IMG/VR virus record: IMGVR_UViG_3300006051_000001
Span: 124,001 to 188,000 of that record
Length of the DNA stretch: 64,000 nucleotides
Reading direction: 5' to 3' (one strand)
Origin: a virus
Part shown: positions 56,558 to 64,000 of the stretch, in pieces
How positions within the stretch are numbered: the stretch's first letter is position 1
How the letters are laid out: each line of letters begins with the position of its first letter
Notes under the pieces: model-generated
What the model saw: the letters and a program-made list of their open reading frames with translations, nothing else
The model's database searches: none
Told to the model about the DNA's origin: nothing
Translations under genes and position numbers: made by a program

Positions 56558-57184
56558 ATGATTACTGGCACGATGAGATTCGCAGCAGGTTGTGTATTAG
56601 CCGCAGGCGGCCTCTTGGTGACGTATAAGGCAGGGATGGACCTGTACGACAAGCATCAAGAGAACAAGAAGATCCGCGCCTATCTAGAGGCGCTTAGAAT
56701 CCACAACAGCTATTACGAAGAAGAGTACAAGCTGTCCAAACACGACTACATGGAACGACTAGCTGTACCGTTTCGTTATGTCCACCGATTTCCTTACGTC
56801 AACTGCACTAAAGCTGAGAAGTACGAAATCTTAATGTGTCCCTTCGGGGTACTCATTAATCACGACGTAGCGCTTATGCTGGCATGCGCTATGGCAGTTA
56901 AGCAGTATCAGTACGACTACCCTAAGATTCTTGGCGGTGGTCCGCTGGTGTGGTCCTCGGCGCAAACACGGTACGTCACTCAAGACAATCTGGAAAGCGG
57001 TATGCGTGACCTCTTCCATGCTGAGTACACGGCCGAACATTACCTCGATCAATGCCTGTACTTCCGTAAACAAATGAAAGAACACAAGGGAGAGGCGATA
57101 GTCCTCTTCGTCCAGAAACAATCCAAAATCATTCGCCACTTACTCAATGATGATTCATTCGAGCCCGGCGAAGACATGCTCTAA
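56558..57184 (+). CDS. membrane-anchored protein (208 aa)
   Basis: CCGAGGAACAACACC precedes ATG 56558. A hydrophobic segment is at residues 6-22 (FAAGCVLAAGGLLVTYK); the remaining ~185 residues are charged and largely helical, with RYVHRFPYVNCTKAEK and an acidic end FEPGEDML. Probably N-terminal anchor with cytoplasmic or periplasmic bulk. Not recognised. 11 nt before the next gene, so cotranscribed. Confidence 0.7.
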   Translation: MITGTMRFAAGCVLAAGGLLVTYKAGMDLYDKHQENKKIRAYLEALRIHNSYYEEEYKLSKHDYMERLAVPFRYVHRFPYVNCTKAEKYEILMCPFGVLINHDVALMLACAMAVKQYQYDYPKILGGGPLVWSSAQTRYVTQDNLESGMRDLFHAEYTAEHYLDQCLYFRKQMKEHKGEAIVLFVQKQSKIIRHLLNDDSFEPGEDML

Positions 57185-57195
57185 GGAGAGTAGCA

Positions 57196-57570
57196 ATGCC
57201 AGAAGCTAAAGAAGTACTCAGCCCTGAAGTGGAACGTTTCCACAATAACCTCGAGTTTACACTCGAGTGCATCACGACTCCTGAAACAGTAAAGAAGATC
57301 CTCGGTGATTTGGCTGCTAAAGGCTACCACCTGGAACTGTGGCAGAAGATGGCACACCCTCCCAGGCTCCCCGGTGACTTTGACTTCAACGAAACTTACG
57401 AACCTGAGCGCGGTGCTCCGGAAGCAGATGACGGCATCTACGCTAACCTGGGTTATTACATCGCACGATACACCGGTCTGAGCGTCCGTGCTGATCAGGT
57501 GGCGTACCTGATGGGTCAGATGCGTGAAGAGCTTCAGTACGAGTTCTTCTATCGTCCAGTAAGCGCCTAA
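57196..57570 (+). CDS. hypothetical protein (124 aa)
   Basis: ATG follows AAGGAGAG. The product is helical with an acidic centre (FDFNETYEPERGAPEADDG) and a basic-aromatic end (YEFFYRPVSA). No motif recognised. It is the last gene of this forward unit and converges on the endolysin gene with a strong terminator between. Confidence 0.7.
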   Translation: MPEAKEVLSPEVERFHNNLEFTLECITTPETVKKILGDLAAKGYHLELWQKMAHPPRLPGDFDFNETYEPERGAPEADDGIYANLGYYIARYTGLSVRADQVAYLMGQMREELQYEFFYRPVSA

Positions 57571-57577
57571 CGGCATA

Positions 57578-57620
57578 CAGAGCGTGGGGCAACCCACGCT
57601 CTGTTTACTTCTTTTTTTTT
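57578..57620 (+). terminator. terminator, duplicated class (see 36036)
   Basis: CAGAGCGTGGG (57578-57588), GCAA, CCCACGCTCTG (57593-57603), then TTTACTTC and T9. Same flanks and T-run as at 36036 with two covarying pairs. Confidence 0.85.
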
Positions 57621-57622
57621 GT

Positions 57623-58303
57623 CTACGCAGCGCGCAAGTTCTGAGGAAGGAAACCCTTCACCATCTTGTTGTTCACTTTGTGCAGACATTCGATACGCAG
57701 GATCTGACCATCGAGGTTGAGGTCAAGGCCTTTGTTCGGAGCGAACTGACGATCGCCAGACTTCCACATCACGTAATCATCAGGCTTGCCGATACCAACA
57801 GGCCAGATGATGCTCATGTACACGTCCCCAAGGTTCTGGATACGTTTGGCGTACGGTTTGAAGTAACGTTCGACGTAATCCAATTGCTCGATCACGGTCA
57901 TCTTCGCCAACTTCGCTGTAGTCGTACCCATTCCAGCAGCGGTAGCTTCCATGAACTGGATCAGACCGGTAGCTGTGGAGACAGGACTACGAACAGATGC
58001 CGTGAACGCTTCACCGGTTTCCCACGCCATGCAGGCCATGAGATCGTTGATGGATTCTTTCGGCAGACCGAGATTGGCGATAACCTGAGCGAGCTTAGCG
58101 ATCTCAGCCGGAGTAAACTTATTACCCCAGCAGACCTTGTTCACACCCAGAGGTTTGCTCGCATCGACAGCGCTCTTGATGAGTGCGTACATTGCGTTCT
58201 GAGAGTTTTTACCCCAGACACCATCAGCAACCCCGCAATTGAAGCCGAGTTGATTCAGGTAGCCTTGGGTTTGCTTGATCGTGAAATCCGAAGGGATTGG
58301 CAC
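57623..58303 (-). CDS. modular endolysin, lytic transglycosylase type (226 aa)
   Basis: An N-terminal peptidoglycan-binding domain (TIKQTQGYLNQLGFNCG, DGVWGKNSQNA, residues 8-45) precedes a transglycosylase domain: LMACMAWETGEAF with probable catalytic Glu95, then STATGLIQFMEATAAGMG (109-126) and YVERYFKPY. phiKZ gp144 (260 aa) has the same order and EL gp188 is related. It degrades the host peptidoglycan at lysis. No signal peptide is present, so release needs a holin. GGAGA precedes the ATG. It may also be virion-associated, which cannot be told from sequence. Confidence 0.9.
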   Translation of the reverse strand: MPIPSDFTIKQTQGYLNQLGFNCGVADGVWGKNSQNAMYALIKSAVDASKPLGVNKVCWGNKFTPAEIAKLAQVIANLGLPKESINDLMACMAWETGEAFTASVRSPVSTATGLIQFMEATAAGMGTTTAKLAKMTVIEQLDYVERYFKPYAKRIQNLGDVYMSIIWPVGIGKPDDYVMWKSGDRQFAPNKGLDLNLDGQILRIECLHKVNNKMVKGFLPQNLRAA

Positions 58304-58314
58304 AGATCTTCTCC

Positions 58315-58938
58315 TTAAATGGTTTTGAGATGAGACAATGCAACTTGCACTGCGTCAAACTCACCAGTCGGAAGGGTGACAAGGTCAACATGGTGGCTGA
58401 CCGTATCGCGAGTGTAATCGATCCCGAGGTTCTGAGAGGTGAGACTCAGTGGCTGACCAGCGACTGCGTTGAACGTCATGGTGATTTCCACGGCATCCAA
58501 CCCAGCCCACTTGGCCATGGTTTCCACGAACACCTTGCTTTGAGCGAGGATGTTTGCTTTCTCGAGATCGCCGAGCATCTCAGCCCCTGCTTCCGCGTAA
58601 TGCGTGTAGTAGGAGTTGACTGCCCAGTATTCCGCCATGATTGGCGTTGCCACGAGGCCACGGGTAAACGTGTCGAACCACTTCGTACCGTTGGGAGCAT
58701 CCAGCAGCGTCCCAGCAGCGTACTGTGCGGCGGTTTCTGGCTTACTAGAGTAAGTCATCACCTGATACTCCAACACGCCCACAGAAGCTCGTGGGCCGTT
58801 ACAGACCCAACGTGCTGCGTGGATGCGAGCGTATTGAGCCAGCCCAGGCGCTCGGTACAGAAACAGTCCACGATCCAGCCCGACGTACGGGTTAGTCGAT
58901 TGGACATTGGTAGGAATCTCTGGTACTGGCTGTGTCAT
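58315..58938 (-). CDS. virion-type protein next to endolysin (207 aa)
   Basis: Pro-rich N-terminus (TQPVPEIPTNVQ), then a helical core (YWAVNSYYTHYAEAGAEML, VFVETMAKWAG) and strand-rich end (VEITMTFNAVAGQPL, DLVTLPTGEFDAVQ). Good AAGGAAACG before the ATG. It lies in a tight reverse run with the next three genes. Not recognised; tail or chaperone role possible. Confidence 0.7.
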   Translation of the reverse strand: MTQPVPEIPTNVQSTNPYVGLDRGLFLYRAPGLAQYARIHAARWVCNGPRASVGVLEYQVMTYSSKPETAAQYAAGTLLDAPNGTKWFDTFTRGLVATPIMAEYWAVNSYYTHYAEAGAEMLGDLEKANILAQSKVFVETMAKWAGLDAVEITMTFNAVAGQPLSLTSQNLGIDYTRDTVSHHVDLVTLPTGEFDAVQVALSHLKTI

Positions 58939-58958
58939 CTAAACGTTTCCTTAAAGGA

Positions 58959-59702
58959 TCATGGTAGAGGGTTCCACGCCGCCGTCAGTTTAGTCGGTAC
59001 GTCGTAGTTGCCTTGAGTTGCAGGAATTGCAGAACCGATCGGCGCTTGACTAACACGGAACGTATCGATCCGCAAGCACGTCGAGAACGACATCGCAACG
59101 ATACCAGCCGCACCAGTGGTGATACGGCCAATGTACATTACAGATACCGATTCAGGTGGAGAGTCAGCTCGGCACTGATAGGTCACGATGCCGAACGTCG
59201 AACGAACGTAAACGTAGAACGTCTTGTTCGCTGGCGCTGGATCGATAGCCAATAGGTTGATAGACGTAGGTTGGAGAACATACGGCGTACCCGAGAGGAT
59301 GGTATTCATCACCCGCCCACAGGAAGCCACCCAACCATTGAACGTCCACTGAGCATCGACTTGAGCATCGGTCAACTCATCCACCACACCGTAACTGGAG
59401 ACAGGTACGATCGAGATCGGAACCTTCTGCCCCAACTTCTGGTTAATGGTGTTCGCCGTATACGAGCCGATGGTATCCATGTTCTCGCCGTGCGGGTTAT
59501 TTCTTAGCGCGATGTGTGCAGCCAGCGCATCACGCGCTGGCTTAAGCAGACCGAGCCAATCAAACTGATTACCGATCAGATCAGCGGTATCCGCTTCAAG
59601 AGCCAATGCCCGCTTACGAGCGAGCAGCCGCTTGATCTGTTCTTGGTAATGTCTGAAGTACTTGCTGACCAGGAGATACCCGGCCGTAACTGGACCGCTC
59701 AT
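58959..59702 (-). CDS. virion-type protein (247 aa)
   Basis: The start is MSGPVTAGYLLVSKYF at 59702, preceded by GGGAGG; the longer frame to 59849 runs into the neighbouring gene and is rejected. N-terminal ~90 residues are helical and basic (YQEQIKRLLARKRALALEA); the rest strand-rich (FYVYVRSTFGIVTYQCRAD, SVSVMYIGRITTGAAG, IPATQGNYDVPTKLTAAW). The ending resembles those of the two genes upstream (QTPRGQAIPASTGTQ, SQGSGIPLTSGTP), so these share a C-terminal module. Confidence 0.75.
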   Translation of the reverse strand: MSGPVTAGYLLVSKYFRHYQEQIKRLLARKRALALEADTADLIGNQFDWLGLLKPARDALAAHIALRNNPHGENMDTIGSYTANTINQKLGQKVPISIVPVSSYGVVDELTDAQVDAQWTFNGWVASCGRVMNTILSGTPYVLQPTSINLLAIDPAPANKTFYVYVRSTFGIVTYQCRADSPPESVSVMYIGRITTGAAGIVAMSFSTCLRIDTFRVSQAPIGSAIPATQGNYDVPTKLTAAWNPLP

Positions 59703-59713
59703 GATGACCTCCC

Positions 59714-60394
59714 TTAAGTCGTCCAACCACTGTTGATAGTGGATGGAGCCGCCTGTGTACCAGTAGACGCAGGGATAGCCTGACCACGAGGTGTTTGCGT
59801 TACCGCATACATGCCGAGTCGAACGATCTGCACCATCGCTGGAGTCCAAACACCCCCAGCGTAGTTCACAGCGCCGAAGATGATCTTGTTCAACGATTCA
59901 GTGACGTTGGTAGTCACCCCCAATGTAGCGACGCGGTTAGGCGCCAGTCCACTGATGGTGACAGTCACGTACTGTCTGGCAGATGTACTCAAGGTGAGAT
60001 TAGCTGCCGCTACGTTGACCTTACGACCTTGGTAGATCATGGTGAATGCAGGAATGTTTAGAGTCCCTGCCCCCACCGTCACCGCTACCAAAGGAACCTT
60101 ACTAACAGGTATTGCATCCTTCGGATAGTAGTTGACCTTCTGAAGATCGTACTGAGTCTTCGACATACCGCCAAGCAGGGCGAGAGTATCGCCGTGAGCA
60201 TTGACGGTGTCTTCGTGAGTCTTGACTTCCCCACGGATCAAAGCAACGAGGTCCGCAAGCGAATACCCATTGATACGATCCGTGTTGTACGCACGTACTG
60301 CGAATTGCGCAGCTTGTTTGATAAGCCTGTAGATCTCTGTCTTCCAGAGAGCGTACTTATCCTCCAAGTCCTGCCGGATCTCTTCTTCCGTCAT
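59714..60394 (-). CDS. virion-type protein (226 aa)
   Basis: The helical N-terminus MTEEEIRQDLEDKYALWK is followed by SLADLVALIRGEVKTHEDT and a strand-rich C-terminal half. Ends with QTPRGQAIPASTGTQAAPST, the motif shared with 58959 and 60397. The gene begins 2 nt after the stop of 60397, so it is translated with it. Likely part of the tail fibre or its connector, by position. Confidence 0.75.
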   Translation of the reverse strand: MTEEEIRQDLEDKYALWKTEIYRLIKQAAQFAVRAYNTDRINGYSLADLVALIRGEVKTHEDTVNAHGDTLALLGGMSKTQYDLQKVNYYPKDAIPVSKVPLVAVTVGAGTLNIPAFTMIYQGRKVNVAAANLTLSTSARQYVTVTISGLAPNRVATLGVTTNVTESLNKIIFGAVNYAGGVWTPAMVQIVRLGMYAVTQTPRGQAIPASTGTQAAPSTINSGWTT

Positions 60395-60396
60395 GA

Positions 60397-63336
60397 TTAT
60401 CTCCAGTTCAGGCGGCCAGGTGTGTTAGGCGTACCGGAGGTGAGAGGGATACCAGAACCTTGCGATGCACGAGCAAGAACCATTCCGCCAATAGCAACAC
60501 GCTTCGCAGTGATAACTGCGTTGAGACCAGCGTTCGTAGTGGTGAAGTAACCGAGGTACAACGAAGCCTCAGCCACTGGAGTAGCTGTAGAGCTATCCAC
60601 GATCTTGTACGACAACACACCGGCGATCTTCACGATCCAGACGTGATACGTCTTATTGATGTCCACCCCCGGATTCAGTTCGTAGGTAGTCTGTCCAATC
60701 GACTGGAAGACGCCGTCCAGCATTGCTGGCGCATCGTCCGAGAAGTAAACAGTCCACGCACTCACCGTCTTCTGGGAGACGATCACGATCGAGTTGTTGA
60801 TATCGGAAATCCGTGTATCGTAGATCTCAGCAAGCCCTTGAGTCGGTGGCTCGGTTGTGGCGATCAATGTCCCGATCATCTTCGTACCGCAGTCGATCTG
60901 ACCACGGATAAACTCGGACGACTTCGTGTAGTACAAACCACGGTTAGGGAAGTTCAAGAAACCACACGGAGCTACCTGAACGTAATCCCAGAACGGCGCT
61001 CCGATGAACGTCCAAACTCCGCCAGTCCATGTGGCGAGATTCATCAAAGCTTCACGGTCACCGGATACCCAGTTCACGATTGCTGGCATCAGACCCAGCG
61101 TGAAGCCGTTGCTGGTTGGACGGATACAGGTTTGGCCTGACTCAGCCCAGTAGTCCAGCGAGATGGAAACGCCCGCGCCGTAGATACTGTTGATGTATTT
61201 GAACGTACCGGTCTGAAGTGAAGCCCCTGTGACGTTCTGGCGGTTACCCGAGATATCCACACTACAGATGAACAAACGGGTGATGCGGTCACTGCCGATG
61301 AACATACCGCAGACAAATGGAGGTAAGCCACCATATCGCTGAGGGACGTTCAGTTCGAACAACACGTTCTCGCCAGTGTTAGGGCCGTAATACAAACCGA
61401 ACCCTAACGAACCCAACAGGTTGATGACCTGCTGTTTCAGACTATCCATCACAGCCTGATACGTTTGCACCGTGCCGGACGCAGTCATGTTCTCATCGAT
61501 GTTGTACGAGCGAACCAGCGGACCATCCCTGCTGGCGAAACGAGCCTGACTAACCGTTGAACCACTAGGGTCGGATTCGTTCAACAACTGAAGACAGTTA
61601 GTTTCAGGAATCCCGAGAGCCGACAACTGATACCGGTTCTTAGTTGGTGCGAAGCCGAGATAACCGAACGTGCCAGTAACGGACGAATAACGATAATTCG
61701 GAGCACCTTCCAGAACGCAACGCACACCCCACCGACCGTATTGATTGGCAGCATTACGTGAGTTGTTCACGCAGTTAACCACGTAGTCACCCACGTTGGA
61801 GTGAGCTGCGAACGATTCGGTCAGACCGCTACCGTAACGACCAGTGACGTTCAGACCGAGGGTCTTAGGTCCCCACGGGGTACGAGCATCAAAGATGACG
61901 AACGGGTCAGCGTTCTGATCATGATCCATGCGGTACAGCGTACGGGCCGTGTAGTACGTGGACGTCTGGTGAGTCCACATCTGGTTGAACTTGGTGGTGT
62001 ATAGCGACGAAGCCGACTGACCACCGAGCGTTGATCCGTAGATCCCAGAGATTTGAGCTGGGCACGCTGGACTGTCGTTGAACGTAAACACCGAGCCGTT
62101 ATAATTACAGACGGCTTTCTGGTTGTAGTAACGTGCGACGTCAATGACCTTGTTGTCAGGGATCAGGAAATTGAAGAAGTAGTTACGACCGAGCTCAGCC
62201 GTAGCGCCATCACCAGCGTAGAACTGCTGATAGAACAGCTGCCAGATGTTGACGCGACCATCTTCACGGACCATCGCCTGACGTGCAGGTGTCGAGTTGG
62301 TCAATGAGTGCAGGCCGGCAGGCTGACCAGTCAATACGAATGGGGCAGCCGGACTATCGAACAGCACGATGTCATCGCTACCGACAACGCCACCTGAACC
62401 ACGGTTAATGGTCCAGCCAGTTACTCGCTCGAACCCACCCAGCACGCCAGAGATCAGGTTAGCGACAGGGCAGCGCCATACGCGATACCCGATCTTACCT
62501 TCAGCGAACAGGTCGATTAGGAAGTAAGCCCAACCATTTTTGATGTAGCCCATCGGAACGCCACGCTGACCAGGACCTTCCTGAGCCGGCACTTCCATGT
62601 ATTGTCTTAGGACTACGTTGAAGAGATAGCCTTCAGGGATGAAGAAGCCCGTGTGTTTCGTATGGTCCATCGTGTTGTTTGTAAGCGACACGAAGTATCC
62701 GTTACGGGCACCATCCGATTTGTTACACATCACGCCGATGATGAGGTCTTGGCTACCATGAAGGATTGCCATTGCTCGTTTGTCGGCTGGGAAATAAGCC
62801 GGCTCATAGCGGGTGTTGGACATGATGATCTTACTGAGATCAGTCTCAGTCATGGCATTACGGATGTAACTGTAGTAAACCCCTTTGGAGTCACCGTCAG
62901 TGCCTGTCCGCAACATCATCAATGTACCGTTGTCTTCCATCATCATTGCAACGGTACTCCAAGGAGTCAGGTTAGAACCCGACTCGAAGGAACCCGTGAT
63001 GTTCGGTGGAAGGAACTCACGGTCACCGTAGAAAGACATTGGAACGCCAGAGTCCGCATCCAAGATGAGGTCGAGGCTGGCGTCGAACTCTGCCTTGTTA
63101 TAACTGCCAAGACTGTTCGGAACATCCTGGTGGACATTCTGACCACGCTTGTTTGTGTGCGCAGTTACTTCAGCAAGCAATTGTGCCTGAACTTGAGCCG
63201 CTGTTTTGTGCTCCAGCGTGTCCGCATAGTCAGCATGCTGGGTACGATCAGCTGGCCGTGCCAACGCAGCCGCGAGCTCAGTTTTGAAATGCCTGAACCC
63301 CGCGGTGACAGCAGCTAAGGCTGTAGTCTTCGACAT
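60397..63336 (-). CDS. large tail fibre-type protein (979 aa)
   Basis: The N-terminus is helical (AVTAGFRHFKTELAAALARP), with a short HTNKRGQNVHQDVPNSLGSYNKAEFD section like fibre attachment regions; the rest is a long strand-rich body with aromatic repeats and the ending SQGSGIPLTSGTPNTPG shared with the two genes downstream. Length and composition suit a receptor-binding or fibre protein. No catalytic motif is visible. GGAGTTTCTACG is upstream of ATG 63336. Confidence 0.75.
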   Translation of the reverse strand: MSKTTALAAVTAGFRHFKTELAAALARPADRTQHADYADTLEHKTAAQVQAQLLAEVTAHTNKRGQNVHQDVPNSLGSYNKAEFDASLDLILDADSGVPMSFYGDREFLPPNITGSFESGSNLTPWSTVAMMMEDNGTLMMLRTGTDGDSKGVYYSYIRNAMTETDLSKIIMSNTRYEPAYFPADKRAMAILHGSQDLIIGVMCNKSDGARNGYFVSLTNNTMDHTKHTGFFIPEGYLFNVVLRQYMEVPAQEGPGQRGVPMGYIKNGWAYFLIDLFAEGKIGYRVWRCPVANLISGVLGGFERVTGWTINRGSGGVVGSDDIVLFDSPAAPFVLTGQPAGLHSLTNSTPARQAMVREDGRVNIWQLFYQQFYAGDGATAELGRNYFFNFLIPDNKVIDVARYYNQKAVCNYNGSVFTFNDSPACPAQISGIYGSTLGGQSASSLYTTKFNQMWTHQTSTYYTARTLYRMDHDQNADPFVIFDARTPWGPKTLGLNVTGRYGSGLTESFAAHSNVGDYVVNCVNNSRNAANQYGRWGVRCVLEGAPNYRYSSVTGTFGYLGFAPTKNRYQLSALGIPETNCLQLLNESDPSGSTVSQARFASRDGPLVRSYNIDENMTASGTVQTYQAVMDSLKQQVINLLGSLGFGLYYGPNTGENVLFELNVPQRYGGLPPFVCGMFIGSDRITRLFICSVDISGNRQNVTGASLQTGTFKYINSIYGAGVSISLDYWAESGQTCIRPTSNGFTLGLMPAIVNWVSGDREALMNLATWTGGVWTFIGAPFWDYVQVAPCGFLNFPNRGLYYTKSSEFIRGQIDCGTKMIGTLIATTEPPTQGLAEIYDTRISDINNSIVIVSQKTVSAWTVYFSDDAPAMLDGVFQSIGQTTYELNPGVDINKTYHVWIVKIAGVLSYKIVDSSTATPVAEASLYLGYFTTTNAGLNAVITAKRVAIGGMVLARASQGSGIPLTSGTPNTPGRLNWR

Positions 63337-63363
63337 CGTAGAAACTCCTGGATGCGCTGTGGT

Positions 63364-64000
63364 TTAAAGTAACGCCAATTCACTAGCACCCTGTTCGAAG
63401 CAGAAAGCGAGCTTCATGCAGAAGTCATCGATCGAATCGAACTTCTTGCTGACCTGAGTCAGGAGCAATTGACGAGACGCCAGATCACCGTCGCGGATAG
63501 CCGCAGCGATATCAGCATTGGACTCGACAATATACTTCATGCCGTACAGATCGTAGGCGCTGTGCAAGTGCGGTGCAGGAACGAACTGAGAAGGAACCCC
63601 GATGAGGTCACCCCACGCCACTGGGCGGTTATCGTTCTGCAACGCCTCGATAGCTTGTTTGAGTGCATACGTAGAGAATGAAAATTCACCACCTACGTAC
63701 TGGCACGTCAAAAGGATGTTGGTGCTGACATCCGGGTTGACGATCTGCACTGCCGAATAGACAGCCTGCCCGGCAGCGTTGGACGCTTCCCGGTAGTAGT
63801 GAACCAGGTTGTAGTCATCGACCGCGTCCAGTTCACGGCCGTTAGCCGCATCCTTGATGATGAGACCAGAGTTGCCGAAGAACGGACCGTAGTCAGCCAC
63901 AAAGATCCGGCCTTTCACTGATCCAATCGAGTGCGCCTCATCGACCACTTTGTTGTTAGGACTAGTCCCAAACAGGTCGAGAGGATATTTGAAGATAGTG
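63364..64000 (-). CDS. virion structural protein, 5' part beyond window (partial)
   Basis: The frame is open to the right edge, reading TIFKYPLDLFGTSPNNKVVD at its visible start, so GTG 63948 is not the true start. The segments KYPLDLFGTSPNNK, DAVDDYNLVHYYREA, LTCQYVGGEFS, WGDLIGVPSQFVPAPHLH and YDLYGMKYIVE match a module I recall in large-phage tail and baseplate proteins. At least 211 residues of the C-terminus are visible. It is first in the reverse tail block. Confidence 0.75.
   Translation of the reverse strand, partial: TIFKYPLDLFGTSPNNKVVDEAHSIGSVKGRIFVADYGPFFGNSGLIIKDAANGRELDAVDDYNLVHYYREASNAAGQAVYSAVQIVNPDVSTNILLTCQYVGGEFSFSTYALKQAIEALQNDNRPVAWGDLIGVPSQFVPAPHLHSAYDLYGMKYIVESNADIAAAIRDGDLASRQLLLTQVSKKFDSIDDFCMKLAFCFEQGASELALL

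Noticed and set aside
1-64000. Integrase, transposase, insertion sequences, CRISPR arrays
   Set aside because: No recognisable protein or repeat-spacer pattern was found; repeats are limited to hairpins, leaders and paralogous genes.

Overview
The window reads as part of a large tailed (jumbo) bacteriophage genome of the broad phiKZ/EL/OBP type, most likely infecting a Pseudomonas-like host. Supporting this are a major capsid protein of about 730 residues, a T4/phiKZ-style portal with a long acidic tail, a separately encoded piece of a multisubunit RNA polymerase beta subunit, a phiKZ gp144-like modular endolysin, a DnaB-type helicase, a RuvC-like resolvase and many virion proteins without known homologues. 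No tRNA, rRNA, insertion sequence, integrase or CRISPR array was found. The host is inferred from protein type and base composition only.

Layout. 1-3.6 kb: small forward genes (two paralogous membrane proteins, a DUF1353 protein, a GIY-YIG-like protein). 3.7-7.1 kb: a reverse 1151-residue SF2 helicase with an unusual long C-terminal extension. 7.2-16 kb: forward accessory genes of mostly unknown function, separated by long intergenic stretches that look like structured RNAs. 16-32.3 kb: a very large array, nearly all reverse, of two intermixed paralogous virion families. One is a duplicated beta-rich domain (probably the family called DUF7941 in phage databases; name recalled, not checked), the other is LamG-like. 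32.4-36 kb: a second forward cluster of small, often membrane-anchored, accessory genes. 36-46.5 kb: replicative helicase (reverse), then forward capsid protein, a predicted RNA polymerase beta fragment and an RD-rich protein. 46.6-53.4 kb: reverse virion genes including three more array-family members, plus RuvC. 53.4-57.6 kb: portal and two small genes. 57.6-64 kb: reverse endolysin and tail or fibre genes, the last running off the window.

The most striking feature is regulatory. Eleven small forward genes in the accessory clusters carry the same miniature hairpin over their ribosome binding site: a 4-bp stem closing a GNGGA pentaloop that is itself the Shine-Dalgarno sequence. The stem covaries (GACC/GGTC, GACT/AGTC, GCCC/GGGC, GTCC/GGAC), so the structure rather than the sequence appears to be selected. 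None was seen at a structural gene or a reverse gene. Two of these genes also share a duplicated upstream leader holding a second covarying hairpin. This looks like a post-transcriptional regulon, possibly read by a CsrA/RsmA-type or phage-encoded RNA-binding protein. Several intergenic regions (10.4, 13.7, 15.8, 38.2 and 56.4 kb) carry dense stem-loops and are candidate noncoding RNAs or structured leaders. Terminators fall into recognisable phage-specific classes.
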